A stretch of 64,000 nt of DNA from Saonia flava (GTDB lineage: Bacteria > Bacteroidota > Bacteroidia > Flavobacteriales > Flavobacteriaceae). Made by a program: the position numbers and the translations under genes. Shown piece by piece: positions 28,934 through 37,411 of the stretch. Within the stretch, counting starts at the first letter, position 1. Each line of letters begins with the position of its first letter. The notes below the pieces were generated by a model. It was not told the DNA's origin. It saw nothing but the letters and a program-made list of their open reading frames with translations, and ran no database searches. Location: contig NZ_JAATJJ010000001.1 of NCBI RefSeq assembly GCF_011927795.1, forward strand, positions 830,666-894,665. The letters run 5' to 3'.

Positions 28934-30022
28934 CTAAATGACATTCTTATAGAGTTGTAAATACCCGGTGACCATATCCTGAATATCAAAATTTTTAGAT
29001 CTTTCCATACATTTAGTAACAACTTCACTATAAGCACCTTCATCTTCCAATATTTTGGTTACGCTCATGGCCAAAGATTCATAATCTCCTTTATGAAATA
29101 GGATTCCATGTCCTTGAACCACTTCCGTAAGGCCTGGTACATCAGAAGCTATAAAGGGCTTTCCTGAAGCAAGTCCCTCAACACAAGAAAGGGAAAGACC
29201 TTCGAAATTTGAAGAAAGAACAACTACATCAACAGTCTTTAAAAGTCTTGGAACATCACCGCGAAGACCATAGAAGTGAACCCTTTCTGATAGATTTAAA
29301 GAACTGACCAGTTTTTCGTTATCCTTTTTTGATGGACCATCACCCACCAGAATAAGATGTGTTGTCTTAGGAAGATGCTTTAAACTTTGAATCAGTGTTT
29401 TTTGATCTTTTTGAGGAGTAAAACTGGATACTTGCATCAAAATATTTGTGCTTTCATTAAAACCTAATTCAGTTTTACTATAGGGTTGTGCCATACCTAC
29501 TTCTTTTAAATCAATCCCGTTATTGATTTGGAATACTTTTTCTTTTTGTTTCCCAAGATGTTCTCTCAGATTTTTATGCACTGCGTCTGAGATGGAAATG
29601 ATTTTTGTGTAGCGTTTATATATGATTTTATCTATGTATTTCAACAGGGGATGGTCTCTTCTTCGATTTGTGGTGTTGTGTTCAGTATAGAAAAGTTTTG
29701 CCGGGACTTTGCCTAAAAAACTTGCAAAACCCACCCAGTAAAAGGAAGGAAACAGGTGTACATGAACAATGTCATATTGATTCAGTAATTTTCTTAATTT
29801 AAAAATGTGCCATGGGCTGTACATATCTTTTCCTTCACCCAAAACATGGATTTTTATATCAGGACGAATTTTTATCAAACGTTCCATGAATTTGGTTTGC
29901 TGGCCATTCAGTAGAGCCAACTCAACATCTACACCTTGTTTAAGATAGGCAATGCATAAATCTGTGAGCAGTTTTTCCGCACCACCTGAACTCAAAGAAT
30001 TAATTACCTGTAAAACCTTCAT
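28934..30022 (-). CDS. GT4 glycosyltransferase
   Basis: A 362-residue GT-B transferase with the N-terminal NSLSSGGAEKLL motif and the GT4 signature SSNFEGLSLSCVEGLA near residue 290. The start is the ATG at 30022; a TTG at 30055 would add 11 residues before the normal beginning of the family. It lies between two other GT4 genes with short gaps, in the assembly operon. Linkage and donor are unknown. Confidence 0.88.
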   Translation of the reverse strand: MKVLQVINSLSSGGAEKLLTDLCIAYLKQGVDVELALLNGQQTKFMERLIKIRPDIKIHVLGEGKDMYSPWHIFKLRKLLNQYDIVHVHLFPSFYWVGFASFLGKVPAKLFYTEHNTTNRRRDHPLLKYIDKIIYKRYTKIISISDAVHKNLREHLGKQKEKVFQINNGIDLKEVGMAQPYSKTELGFNESTNILMQVSSFTPQKDQKTLIQSLKHLPKTTHLILVGDGPSKKDNEKLVSSLNLSERVHFYGLRGDVPRLLKTVDVVVLSSNFEGLSLSCVEGLASGKPFIASDVPGLTEVVQGHGILFHKGDYESLAMSVTKILEDEGAYSEVVTKCMERSKNFDIQDMVTGYLQLYKNVI

Positions 30023-30075
30023 TATATTGGATTTCTCTACTACATTATGTAGCAAAACAGATTATTTTATGATTT

Positions 30076-31161
30076 TTACTTTTTCCCGAGGGAAGTCAAT
30101 CCAAGAAACAACTTTTCATAACTTTCCAAAATTTTTTCTTCTGAATATCTTGAATAGACCGATTCTCGTATCGCACTTGGGTTCCAGTCTTGACATATCG
30201 ATAATTCCAATTTTTCCAAAAAATCTGAATGATTTTGTGCTATATATCCATTTTGTCCCGGTATAATTATTTCGTTTATTCCACCAGGTGCATTAAATAC
30301 TACTGCCGGTGTTCCCGTTGCACAACTTTCTAATAGGGCATTTGGGAAACCTTCAACATAAGACCCTTGGAGATATACATCGTTCTCTGCCAAATAATCA
30401 TTTATTTTATCAGTGTGTGAAATGAATGTGATTTTTTTAGTTAACCCGAGTTCATCAATCAAATTGATTAGAGTCTCCTTATAGTCCCCAGAACCAATAA
30501 TGGTATAATGAAAAGGTTTATTAAACTCGGCTAACGCCCTTAAGACTCTCTGAAATCCTTTCCGTTCCGTCAATCTGCCGATGGTTATAAACTTCAATAA
30601 TTTGTCTTTGGCAAAAGCGCGTTTTTTTAATTTGAATTTTGAGGTTACCGGATTGTTGATGACCACCATTTTTGACATTGGAAGGTCAAAGTTAGCAATT
30701 AAATCAATTTTCATGTCATTGGATTGACATATGATTTTATCTTGGGATTTCAATCCCCAACGATACACCATTGCCGGTTTTTCATTTCCAGTTTCCTCAC
30801 TTTCCATGCTAAAGCTGGATATGGTAGTTTCCCTAGCCACAAATTTTGTTCTAGGAAAAAAAAGTCCAATAAGGCCCATTACAGTATTTAAATGGCCCAT
30901 AGAACCGATTACGATTTCTGGTCTACTCTTGACCAGGTGTTTTATTATTGCGGGTACAGCATGCTTTACACGGCTTTTGTTTAAAAAGGTTACCGGAATA
31001 TTGTCAACCTGGTATTTCTGATCTTCATTGGATCCCGTAATCAGCAAATGAGAATTAAAAATAGTAGCGTCAATATTCTCCGCCAAAAACGACATAACCC
31101 GCTCAGCGCCACCTGAACGTAATGACGGCAATATAAAAAGGACATCGATTTCTTTTCCCAA
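30076..31161 (-). CDS. GT4 glycosyltransferase with TTG start
   Basis: A 361-residue GT-B transferase: N-terminal LFILPSLRSGGAERV, C-terminal GRLTERKGFQRV and SYVEGFPNALLESCATG. The conserved first strand begins within eight residues of a TTG at 31161, an in-frame stop lies five codons further up, and the first ATG is at residue 23, after the conserved loop. TTG is therefore the likely start. It belongs to the same operon as the flanking GT4 genes. Confidence 0.87.
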   Translation of the reverse strand: MGKEIDVLFILPSLRSGGAERVMSFLAENIDATIFNSHLLITGSNEDQKYQVDNIPVTFLNKSRVKHAVPAIIKHLVKSRPEIVIGSMGHLNTVMGLIGLFFPRTKFVARETTISSFSMESEETGNEKPAMVYRWGLKSQDKIICQSNDMKIDLIANFDLPMSKMVVINNPVTSKFKLKKRAFAKDKLLKFITIGRLTERKGFQRVLRALAEFNKPFHYTIIGSGDYKETLINLIDELGLTKKITFISHTDKINDYLAENDVYLQGSYVEGFPNALLESCATGTPAVVFNAPGGINEIIIPGQNGYIAQNHSDFLEKLELSICQDWNPSAIRESVYSRYSEEKILESYEKLFLGLTSLGKK

Positions 31162-31184
31162 TTTAAATATGTTTTACAGCTACT

Positions 31185-31343
31185 TTAAATACCATATTCT
31201 ATGTTTTTTCTGGAATACCGCAACCACCGTATATTTTTTTCATCAAACCACTTTCCTGAACGAGCATTGGCGGAAATGGTAGTACTGTCTGTTATTTGAT
31301 TTTTTATCAAGTTTACAAAGTATTGTTTTTTAGTTTGTCTCAT
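31185..31343 (-). CDS. possible small protein or gene remnant, 52 residues
   Basis: An ATG at 31343 opens a basic 52-residue frame in the 210-base gap between the polymerase and a GT4 gene. Part of it (NARSGKWFDEKNIRW) has ordinary protein-like composition. I recognise no family. It may be an unannotated small gene, the remnant of a lost transferase, or chance. The frame also stays open upstream into the end of the polymerase gene. Confidence 0.25.
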   Translation of the reverse strand: MRQTKKQYFVNLIKNQITDSTTISANARSGKWFDEKNIRWLRYSRKNIEYGI

Positions 31344-31371
31344 TATCGTATTAGGTAATTTAATTAGAAAG

Positions 31372-32673
31372 CTAATCAAAATTTTCAGTTTTTTTCCTTG
31401 GCAAGGGTATGAGCTTTTCCGATTCAAGTCCCAACAAAATTAGAATCATCAAAAAAGGATAATCTGCACTAAGAACAATGTTATTATGAAAGCTAATATG
31501 AACGGCATAGCCTAACAGACAAAGGATAAAAAAAACTCTCATAATAGAATTCGAGTTTTTATTGTGTCCCAACAAAAATTTAATAAACAAGAAAAGCAAA
31601 AAATACCCAAGCAATGAATAATAAATACCTATGTTAATGATACCATTATGGGATGGCAGGTGTAGGATCGCACCCTCTCCATATTTATAATACATAGCTT
31701 GTTTTACAGTTTTATAGTCTTTTTTGGATACTCCAAAAGGATATGTCACAGCGGCTGTGATCCCAGTAAGCCACAAAAGCGGTCTACTGTCCGAATGCCC
31801 TTGCGAACTCAATTTAGTAAGTCTTGAGTTTTTGGGCAAAAAATATTCTTGGCCTATTACAACAGAGAGAGAGAGAACGATACCGACAACAACAATAGCT
31901 GTTTGATACAAAGGTCTTTTTCTATGGGGAACCAAAAAGAAATAACCACCAACTATTACAAGTTCTCCTAGCAGCAATGAACGGGTTTGACTGAGAGCCG
32001 AGCATATAAAAACAGCTCCAAGAACTATTATATAAAATCTCTTTTTGGTTTTGATATACATAAAAAATGCCATACAAAAACTGGTGATGGCAAAATAAGT
32101 AAATGAAATAGTTGATACGAAAGGCCCAGCCATTCTAAACCTATCGGCATGCCCGCCAGAAATATACATACTTTCATTTTCAAGACCTTGTGATATTCTA
32201 CCCTCTACAGGAGTAGATAACAGTGTTCTTTTAATTTCAAGCATCTGCCCAGCAATAGGGGACAAAGGATGCTGTAACAATGAGAACAAACATATTGTGA
32301 AATGGCCTATCAATATTATGTTAACGTATTTTATGTTCTTGCGGGCGGTCAAAAAAAACAATGATGAAAAAACAATAAATGAAACACCTTTGAATAAGTC
32401 AATTATCATGTCCCTTATTTCTATTTCGTTAAGGACCAAAAAGCGTAAGTCAACTATAAACTGTAATACTATAAAAGAAACTAAAAACTTATTCCACCCT
32501 CTAAAAAACCTATTCCCCCTTAGTTCGGCTAAATAAGGTTTAAAGAGCACAAAGAAGAATAAAAATTCAAGCACCCTATCTATGCTAATAATCCCTCCCA
32601 AACGAAAGCGGATAAAAACATTGTCAAAAGCCAACAAAAGGGCAATTAATATATACGAAAATTTAAGATTCAT
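31372..32673 (-). CDS. O-antigen polymerase/ligase-like membrane protein, putative Wzy
   Basis: A 433-residue protein with about ten to twelve hydrophobic helices and a large loop around residues 280-340, the layout of Wzy polymerases and O-antigen ligases. The family is poorly conserved, so the call rests on topology and place: it overlaps the flippase gene by 11 bases and is followed by three glycosyltransferases. It would join flipped repeat units at the periplasmic side. A WaaL-type ligase role is the main alternative. Confidence 0.8.
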   Translation of the reverse strand: MNLKFSYILIALLLAFDNVFIRFRLGGIISIDRVLEFLFFFVLFKPYLAELRGNRFFRGWNKFLVSFIVLQFIVDLRFLVLNEIEIRDMIIDLFKGVSFIVFSSLFFLTARKNIKYVNIILIGHFTICLFSLLQHPLSPIAGQMLEIKRTLLSTPVEGRISQGLENESMYISGGHADRFRMAGPFVSTISFTYFAITSFCMAFFMYIKTKKRFYIIVLGAVFICSALSQTRSLLLGELVIVGGYFFLVPHRKRPLYQTAIVVVGIVLSLSVVIGQEYFLPKNSRLTKLSSQGHSDSRPLLWLTGITAAVTYPFGVSKKDYKTVKQAMYYKYGEGAILHLPSHNGIINIGIYYSLLGYFLLFLFIKFLLGHNKNSNSIMRVFFILCLLGYAVHISFHNNIVLSADYPFLMILILLGLESEKLIPLPRKKTENFD

Positions 32674-34204
32674 TGGTGTTGGGAAAAAAATCTTTGAATA
32701 TACCTATTCGACCCATATAATTTCTAATTTTTATAGGTAGTGAATTTGAAACTAAAGTAAACATAGGTAGATTGTTAGGCGTAAAAATGATATTTTTTTT
32801 ACTCTTGAAATATAGTACAAATATGGGTAAATATACCATTGTTGTAATAGACAAGTGCATCCATTTTGATTTAATTTCAAAATAATGCAGTATAACCGTA
32901 CTTAGAACGAAAATTAAATGGAATATTAAATTTTTGGATAAGTCTTTAATTAATGCAATGCCTGAAAAATCGAGGAGCTTATAAAGTCTATATGACATCT
33001 GTAAATAATTTATTATCGTGGCCAATAGTACACCAGCAGCTACTCCTGCCAAAGAATAGATATAACTGCCAATATATGTGCAAACGAACATCAAAGCTGC
33101 AAATATTAGCTGATAATATGCTCCTCTATAAACAATTCCCATTGATTTGAGGTATGATTTGTTTATTCTGGTTCCAAATCTAAAAGACAGACCCAAGATC
33201 AATAATTGCAATGGGAGTACTGCCGATTTCCATTGGTTTCCCAAGAATGAGTCGATAATAAACTCTGCGTTTATCAAAATCAATACACTTATAGGCACCA
33301 AGAATCCAAAGCATAAGGTTGTGCTAAAAGTATAAAAAGAAGACAGCTTTTTTATATTACTTTGTTTTTGAGAAAGAATTGGAAATAATACTTTATCGAA
33401 AATACTTCCAAAGAAAGTAGCAGGTATGGCATAAAGCTGAAAGGCTTTTGAATAAAAGCCCAATAAAGATGTCCCTAAAACTTTACCAACAATGATGTTA
33501 TCTGCTTTCTCTCCAAAAAAATTAAATATAATTCCCAAGGTATGTCCAGAGCCAAAAAAAAATAAATCCTTTAAAGGTTGCTTTTCCAAACTTAATGAAA
33601 ACTTAGGTAGTTCGTAATAAACCGTTAAACAAATAGTAATACATAGTGTGATAAATTGCCCCCAAATGAGTGACCAATAGCCAAAACCAAGATAAGCCAT
33701 GGTTATTGAAACAATGCCTGAGCCAATTAGGTAGGATAGCACTCCAATTTTCACACCAACATCGAATCGAAATTTTCTACTCAAAAGAGCTCCTCCGACA
33801 CTACCAAAACTTACTAAAGGAAAAAAGATTGAAAAAAACCTAAGAGCATTGATATCTTCTTGTATATTAAAAAAATCAGCAAACATTGGAGTCAAGGAAT
33901 AATATATAAGCCCTAAAACAATCCCCAAAACAATAGAAAGGGTATATGCCAACGAAATATGTTTGGTCGTTAGGACAGGTAATTGAATCAGAGAACTTGC
34001 AATGCCCATCGTAGTTATCTGTTTTGTAAAACTTACTACTATCATTATTATAGCAACAACACCAAATTCTTCAGGAGTTAGTAGCCTAGATAGAATACCT
34101 ATTACCAAAAGCTGTAAAACAATTTGAATAACTGAACCAGAAAAGTTCCAAAGAAAACCAACAATTCCTTGTTTGGTAAGTGATTTATTTTTTGAGCTAT
34201 TCAT
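32663..34204 (-). CDS. Wzx-type polysaccharide flippase (MOP superfamily)
   Basis: A 513-residue polytopic protein. The beginning (TKQGIVGFLWNFSG, then SRLLTPEEFGVVAI) is typical of Wzx/lipopolysaccharide flippases of the MOP superfamily, with about twelve to fourteen membrane helices. It moves undecaprenyl-PP-linked repeat units across the inner membrane. It is the first gene of the long assembly operon and has 590 bases of non-coding DNA upstream, where its promoter must lie. Confidence 0.9.
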   Translation of the reverse strand: MNSSKNKSLTKQGIVGFLWNFSGSVIQIVLQLLVIGILSRLLTPEEFGVVAIIMIVVSFTKQITTMGIASSLIQLPVLTTKHISLAYTLSIVLGIVLGLIYYSLTPMFADFFNIQEDINALRFFSIFFPLVSFGSVGGALLSRKFRFDVGVKIGVLSYLIGSGIVSITMAYLGFGYWSLIWGQFITLCITICLTVYYELPKFSLSLEKQPLKDLFFFGSGHTLGIIFNFFGEKADNIIVGKVLGTSLLGFYSKAFQLYAIPATFFGSIFDKVLFPILSQKQSNIKKLSSFYTFSTTLCFGFLVPISVLILINAEFIIDSFLGNQWKSAVLPLQLLILGLSFRFGTRINKSYLKSMGIVYRGAYYQLIFAALMFVCTYIGSYIYSLAGVAAGVLLATIINYLQMSYRLYKLLDFSGIALIKDLSKNLIFHLIFVLSTVILHYFEIKSKWMHLSITTMVYLPIFVLYFKSKKNIIFTPNNLPMFTLVSNSLPIKIRNYMGRIGIFKDFFPNTNES

Positions 34205-34794
34205 GAAAATTGTACAGGAATCAATTATTAAATATAACGGAGGTTAAGTTATTTATTTTGTTCAATATAAAAATATGTTTGTTTGCCAAAATCAAAAGAA
34301 TTTTATTTATTATATAAAATTAGTTCCCAATTGTTTTGAAAAGTGCAATAGATTTAGGGCTTTCTTATTTAGTTTTAACCAGACCATATATAAATATTTA
34401 GAATAAATACACAAAGTCAAGTTCCAAAATATAAATCATATTGATTTTTGGGTAGACATCTATTCAATACCTTTTACACTTACCCGCTTTACCCAATAAA
34501 GTTTTAATTCGATTTGGCATTGTCCATACTAGCGTTTAAAACTATTTATTTTCTGCCTAATAACTAAAGCCTTTTAGTGAAAATTTTTTGTGAATGGTCG
34601 GAAGCTTAGTATAATATATAACTTTGATTATCTTCTAGTGCAAAACATCCAGTTTTTCGTTCACTCTTACAAATTATACCAAAGCCATCTTAAGGAATTT
34701 CATACTATCTTCAATAAATATTTTGAATAGTATTTAGAAATTTAATTGATGAATAGCTGAATATTTCAGAATTCCTCTACTTTATTATTCTAAT
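34205..34794. other. 590-base AT-rich intergenic region upstream of the polymer assembly operon
   Basis: It should contain the promoter of the wzx-to-PglC operon, but I find no TAnnTTTG box on the minus strand. Small inverted repeats occur, for example CTGAA-TAT-TTCAG at 34757-34769, just past the end of the OmpA-family gene; it has no U-tract. I see no coding frame. The length suggests regulation by an unrecognised factor or a long leader. Confidence 0.5.
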
Positions 34795-35970
34795 CTAATT
34801 CCACAGAATTTTGAATTCCGATCTCCTATTCAACTTATGCTTAGCTTCGGAACAATATACCCCATCATCACAATCATTGGTAAGCTGTTGTTCTCCATAT
34901 GCCTCACTAGAAATTCTTTCAGAATCAATACCTCTCCCAATAATATAATCTAATGTTTTATTCAATCTTCTATCGGATAGCCATTGATTGTATCCCTCTG
35001 AACCTCTTGCATCTGTATGTGAAGTTATCTTCATATTCAAAGTAGGATACTCTTCCATAATTACAACAAGACCGTCCAATACTTTCATATAAGCATTTGT
35101 AATATAGGAAGAATTAAGATTAAAATAAACTAGGCCCAAATCCTTTATTTTTTGTTCAATCATTTCTCGTTTTTGCTTCTCTGCTTCCAATTTGGCTTTT
35201 TCTTCCGCGGCTAATTTAGCACCTTCTTTTTCTCTTAGAAGCCTTTCCGCAAGCTCGTTTGCCAATTTTTCTGCTTCTCTGGCTCCATTGATTGAATCTT
35301 GAACTCGTTGTTGTTCTTTTTCCAATTCTTTCATAAGGGCCAATTTTTCCATACCCTTTTCAGACAACCCCTTTTCTATTTCGAATTGATAAATCAATCC
35401 AGCGGCATGCTGAATGTGATTAGTGGCGCCTGTTCCCATGGACCATTTACCAGACGAACTAAAATCCAATCCAAGCCTATTTGAAAACCAAGTTCTAAAA
35501 CCAATTATTGCATTGTAAGTACCTCTCGGATTATTGTTTGCATCTGTATAACCAGCTCCAATACCAACATAAGGGTCAAACCAACCAGTTTGCCCAATTA
35601 TTTTATTTAAGTCATAAGAAAGTCTAGCATCCAATCCTAAATAATCCTTTTCAGAATCGTTAATATCCCCATCAATAAGCTTACCGACCTTATATTTGTT
35701 ATAGGTTCCTATGGCCTCCACTCCTAAACCATTTTTAAAGTACTTTCCAATACTTAATCTTGATGGAAAGGATACCATATTCCACTGATTCTCTACTTCG
35801 AAAAGATTTCCAAAAGCATCACCAGAATCATCAACAATATTGATTCCCAGCCCAATAATCCATGAGCTTTGAACTATACTATCCTTGGAAGTTAGTTGAA
35901 CATCTTGTGCTAATAAGGCTTGATTAAAAAGGCCTACAATAATAATTAGATTAAAAACTTTAGTTTTCAT
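34795..35970 (-). CDS. OmpA-family outer-membrane protein
   Basis: A 391-residue protein. Signal peptide 1-21 (ending LLAQ), an eight-stranded barrel-like N-terminus to about 195, a charged coiled coil about 200-275 rich in Glu, Lys and Ala, then a C-terminal OmpA peptidoglycan-binding domain (VYFNLNSSYI, SHTDARGSEGYN, LSDRRL, RRSEFKI). It anchors the outer membrane to the cell wall. It is monocistronic, with gaps of 590 and 221 bases around it. Its position next to the polymer locus may be incidental. Confidence 0.9.
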   Translation of the reverse strand: MKTKVFNLIIIVGLFNQALLAQDVQLTSKDSIVQSSWIIGLGINIVDDSGDAFGNLFEVENQWNMVSFPSRLSIGKYFKNGLGVEAIGTYNKYKVGKLIDGDINDSEKDYLGLDARLSYDLNKIIGQTGWFDPYVGIGAGYTDANNNPRGTYNAIIGFRTWFSNRLGLDFSSSGKWSMGTGATNHIQHAAGLIYQFEIEKGLSEKGMEKLALMKELEKEQQRVQDSINGAREAEKLANELAERLLREKEGAKLAAEEKAKLEAEKQKREMIEQKIKDLGLVYFNLNSSYITNAYMKVLDGLVVIMEEYPTLNMKITSHTDARGSEGYNQWLSDRRLNKTLDYIIGRGIDSERISSEAYGEQQLTNDCDDGVYCSEAKHKLNRRSEFKILWN

Positions 35971-36191
35971 AATAATGATTTAGGGGTAATAGTAATATAA
36001 AAGTAAAATTATCCTGAAGTTTTGAGTGGGCAAGGGAAGTACTACAAACTGTTATAAAAATCGATATAAAACTTAATAAGTATAAAATTTACACTGACTT
36101 AATCTTATAACTTTCTTTTATCGATAAAAAGACGCAAGTTAACGTAAAGTATTGAAAATTAGATTTTTAAAATGCATTGTATTTTCCTTTT

Positions 36192-37337
36192 CTAACCATA
36201 TGAGGCTTTTAACCTTCCCTTATAGGCCTTATCATAAATTGATTCATACAAGGGTAGAATGTTCAATATATCAAAGCTCAGGGCAGTTTTGAAGGCGCTT
36301 TCCTTAAATTTTTTCAATTCCTTGTCGTTACTTAAAATGTGTAGGGCATTTTTTGCCATATCATCTACATCACCTACATTACTTAAAAAACCAGTGATTC
36401 CATGTTTATTTACTTCTTGCAATCCACCAGAATTGGTTGAGACTACCGGCACTCTATTTATCATGGCCTCTAAAGCTGCCAAGCCAAAACTTTCTGTTTG
36501 CGAGGGCAAAAGAAACAAATCGGAAAAACAAAGGATTCTATCAATCTCATTACTATTTCCCAAAAAGACCACCCTGTTTGTAATTCCAAGTTTTTCGCAC
36601 TGCAATTCGGCTTTTTCTTTTTCTGGTCCTTCTCCCACCATAATAAGTTTAGCTGGCAATTTTTCATTTATTTTATGAAAAACCTTTATTACATCTGGTA
36701 TGCGCTTAACTTTTCTGAAATTACTAATATGAGTCACAATTTTTTCATCATCATTCGCCATTAATGATCTTTGACAATCTGTATATTTGGTACTATACTT
36801 TTCTTTATCGATAAAATTGGGAATAACCTCTATTTCTTTATCAATTTCAAACAACTCCAACGTACTTTTTTTAAGGTTTTCCGAAACAGACGTAACAATG
36901 TCCGATTTATTAATACTAAACGTTACAGCTGGCTTATAAAAAGGGTGATTACCAACCAAAGTAATATCTGTACCGTGCAAAGTGGTAATCATTGGAATAT
37001 ATATACCTTCTTCCTCCAATATTTTTTTTGCCATATATCCAGCATAAGCATGAGGAATTGCATAGTGAACATGCAAAAGCTCTATTCCAAACAATTTAAT
37101 GGTATCCACAAGCTTACTGGATAAAGCCAACTCATAGGGTTGGTAATGAAACAGGGGGTATTCTGGGACATGAACTTCGTGAAAATATATTTTATTGCTC
37201 AAAAGACCCAATCTCACAGGTTGCCTGTAAGTAATAAAATGTACCTCGTGTCCTCTATCTGCAAGGGCAATTCCTAATTCTGTAGCTACTACTCCACTAC
37301 CCCCAAATGTTGGGTAACATACTATTGCTATCTTCAT
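36192..37337 (-). CDS. bshA: N-acetyl-alpha-D-glucosaminyl L-malate synthase BshA
   Basis: A 381-residue GT4 enzyme for the first step of bacillithiol synthesis, joining GlcNAc from UDP-GlcNAc to L-malate. The N-terminus IVCYPTFGGSGVVATELG, FITYRQPVRL and HVPEYPLFHYQPYELAL are typical of BshA and differ from the polymer GT4 genes. The C-terminal EX7E region is LPSQTESFGLAALEAM. BshB and BshC are not in the window. A TATATTTG box lies 56 nt upstream, so it is probably transcribed on its own. Confidence 0.93.
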   Translation of the reverse strand: MKIAIVCYPTFGGSGVVATELGIALADRGHEVHFITYRQPVRLGLLSNKIYFHEVHVPEYPLFHYQPYELALSSKLVDTIKLFGIELLHVHYAIPHAYAGYMAKKILEEEGIYIPMITTLHGTDITLVGNHPFYKPAVTFSINKSDIVTSVSENLKKSTLELFEIDKEIEVIPNFIDKEKYSTKYTDCQRSLMANDDEKIVTHISNFRKVKRIPDVIKVFHKINEKLPAKLIMVGEGPEKEKAELQCEKLGITNRVVFLGNSNEIDRILCFSDLFLLPSQTESFGLAALEAMINRVPVVSTNSGGLQEVNKHGITGFLSNVGDVDDMAKNALHILSNDKELKKFKESAFKTALSFDILNILPLYESIYDKAYKGRLKASYG

Positions 37338-37393
37338 TTTTATTATAAAATAGTTTAGTCGAAAAGTCCAAAAAACATTTCAAAAAAAGTAAA

Positions 37394-37401
37394 CAAATAT
37401 A
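37394..37401 (-). promoter_or_regulatory. possible -7 box TATATTTG for bshA
   Basis: The minus-strand sequence TATATTTG matches TAnnTTTG and lies 56 nt before the bshA ATG, within the 74-base gap after the GH3 gene. No clear -33 TTG is present. Confidence 0.4.
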
Positions 37402-37411
37402 AAACTACCAA

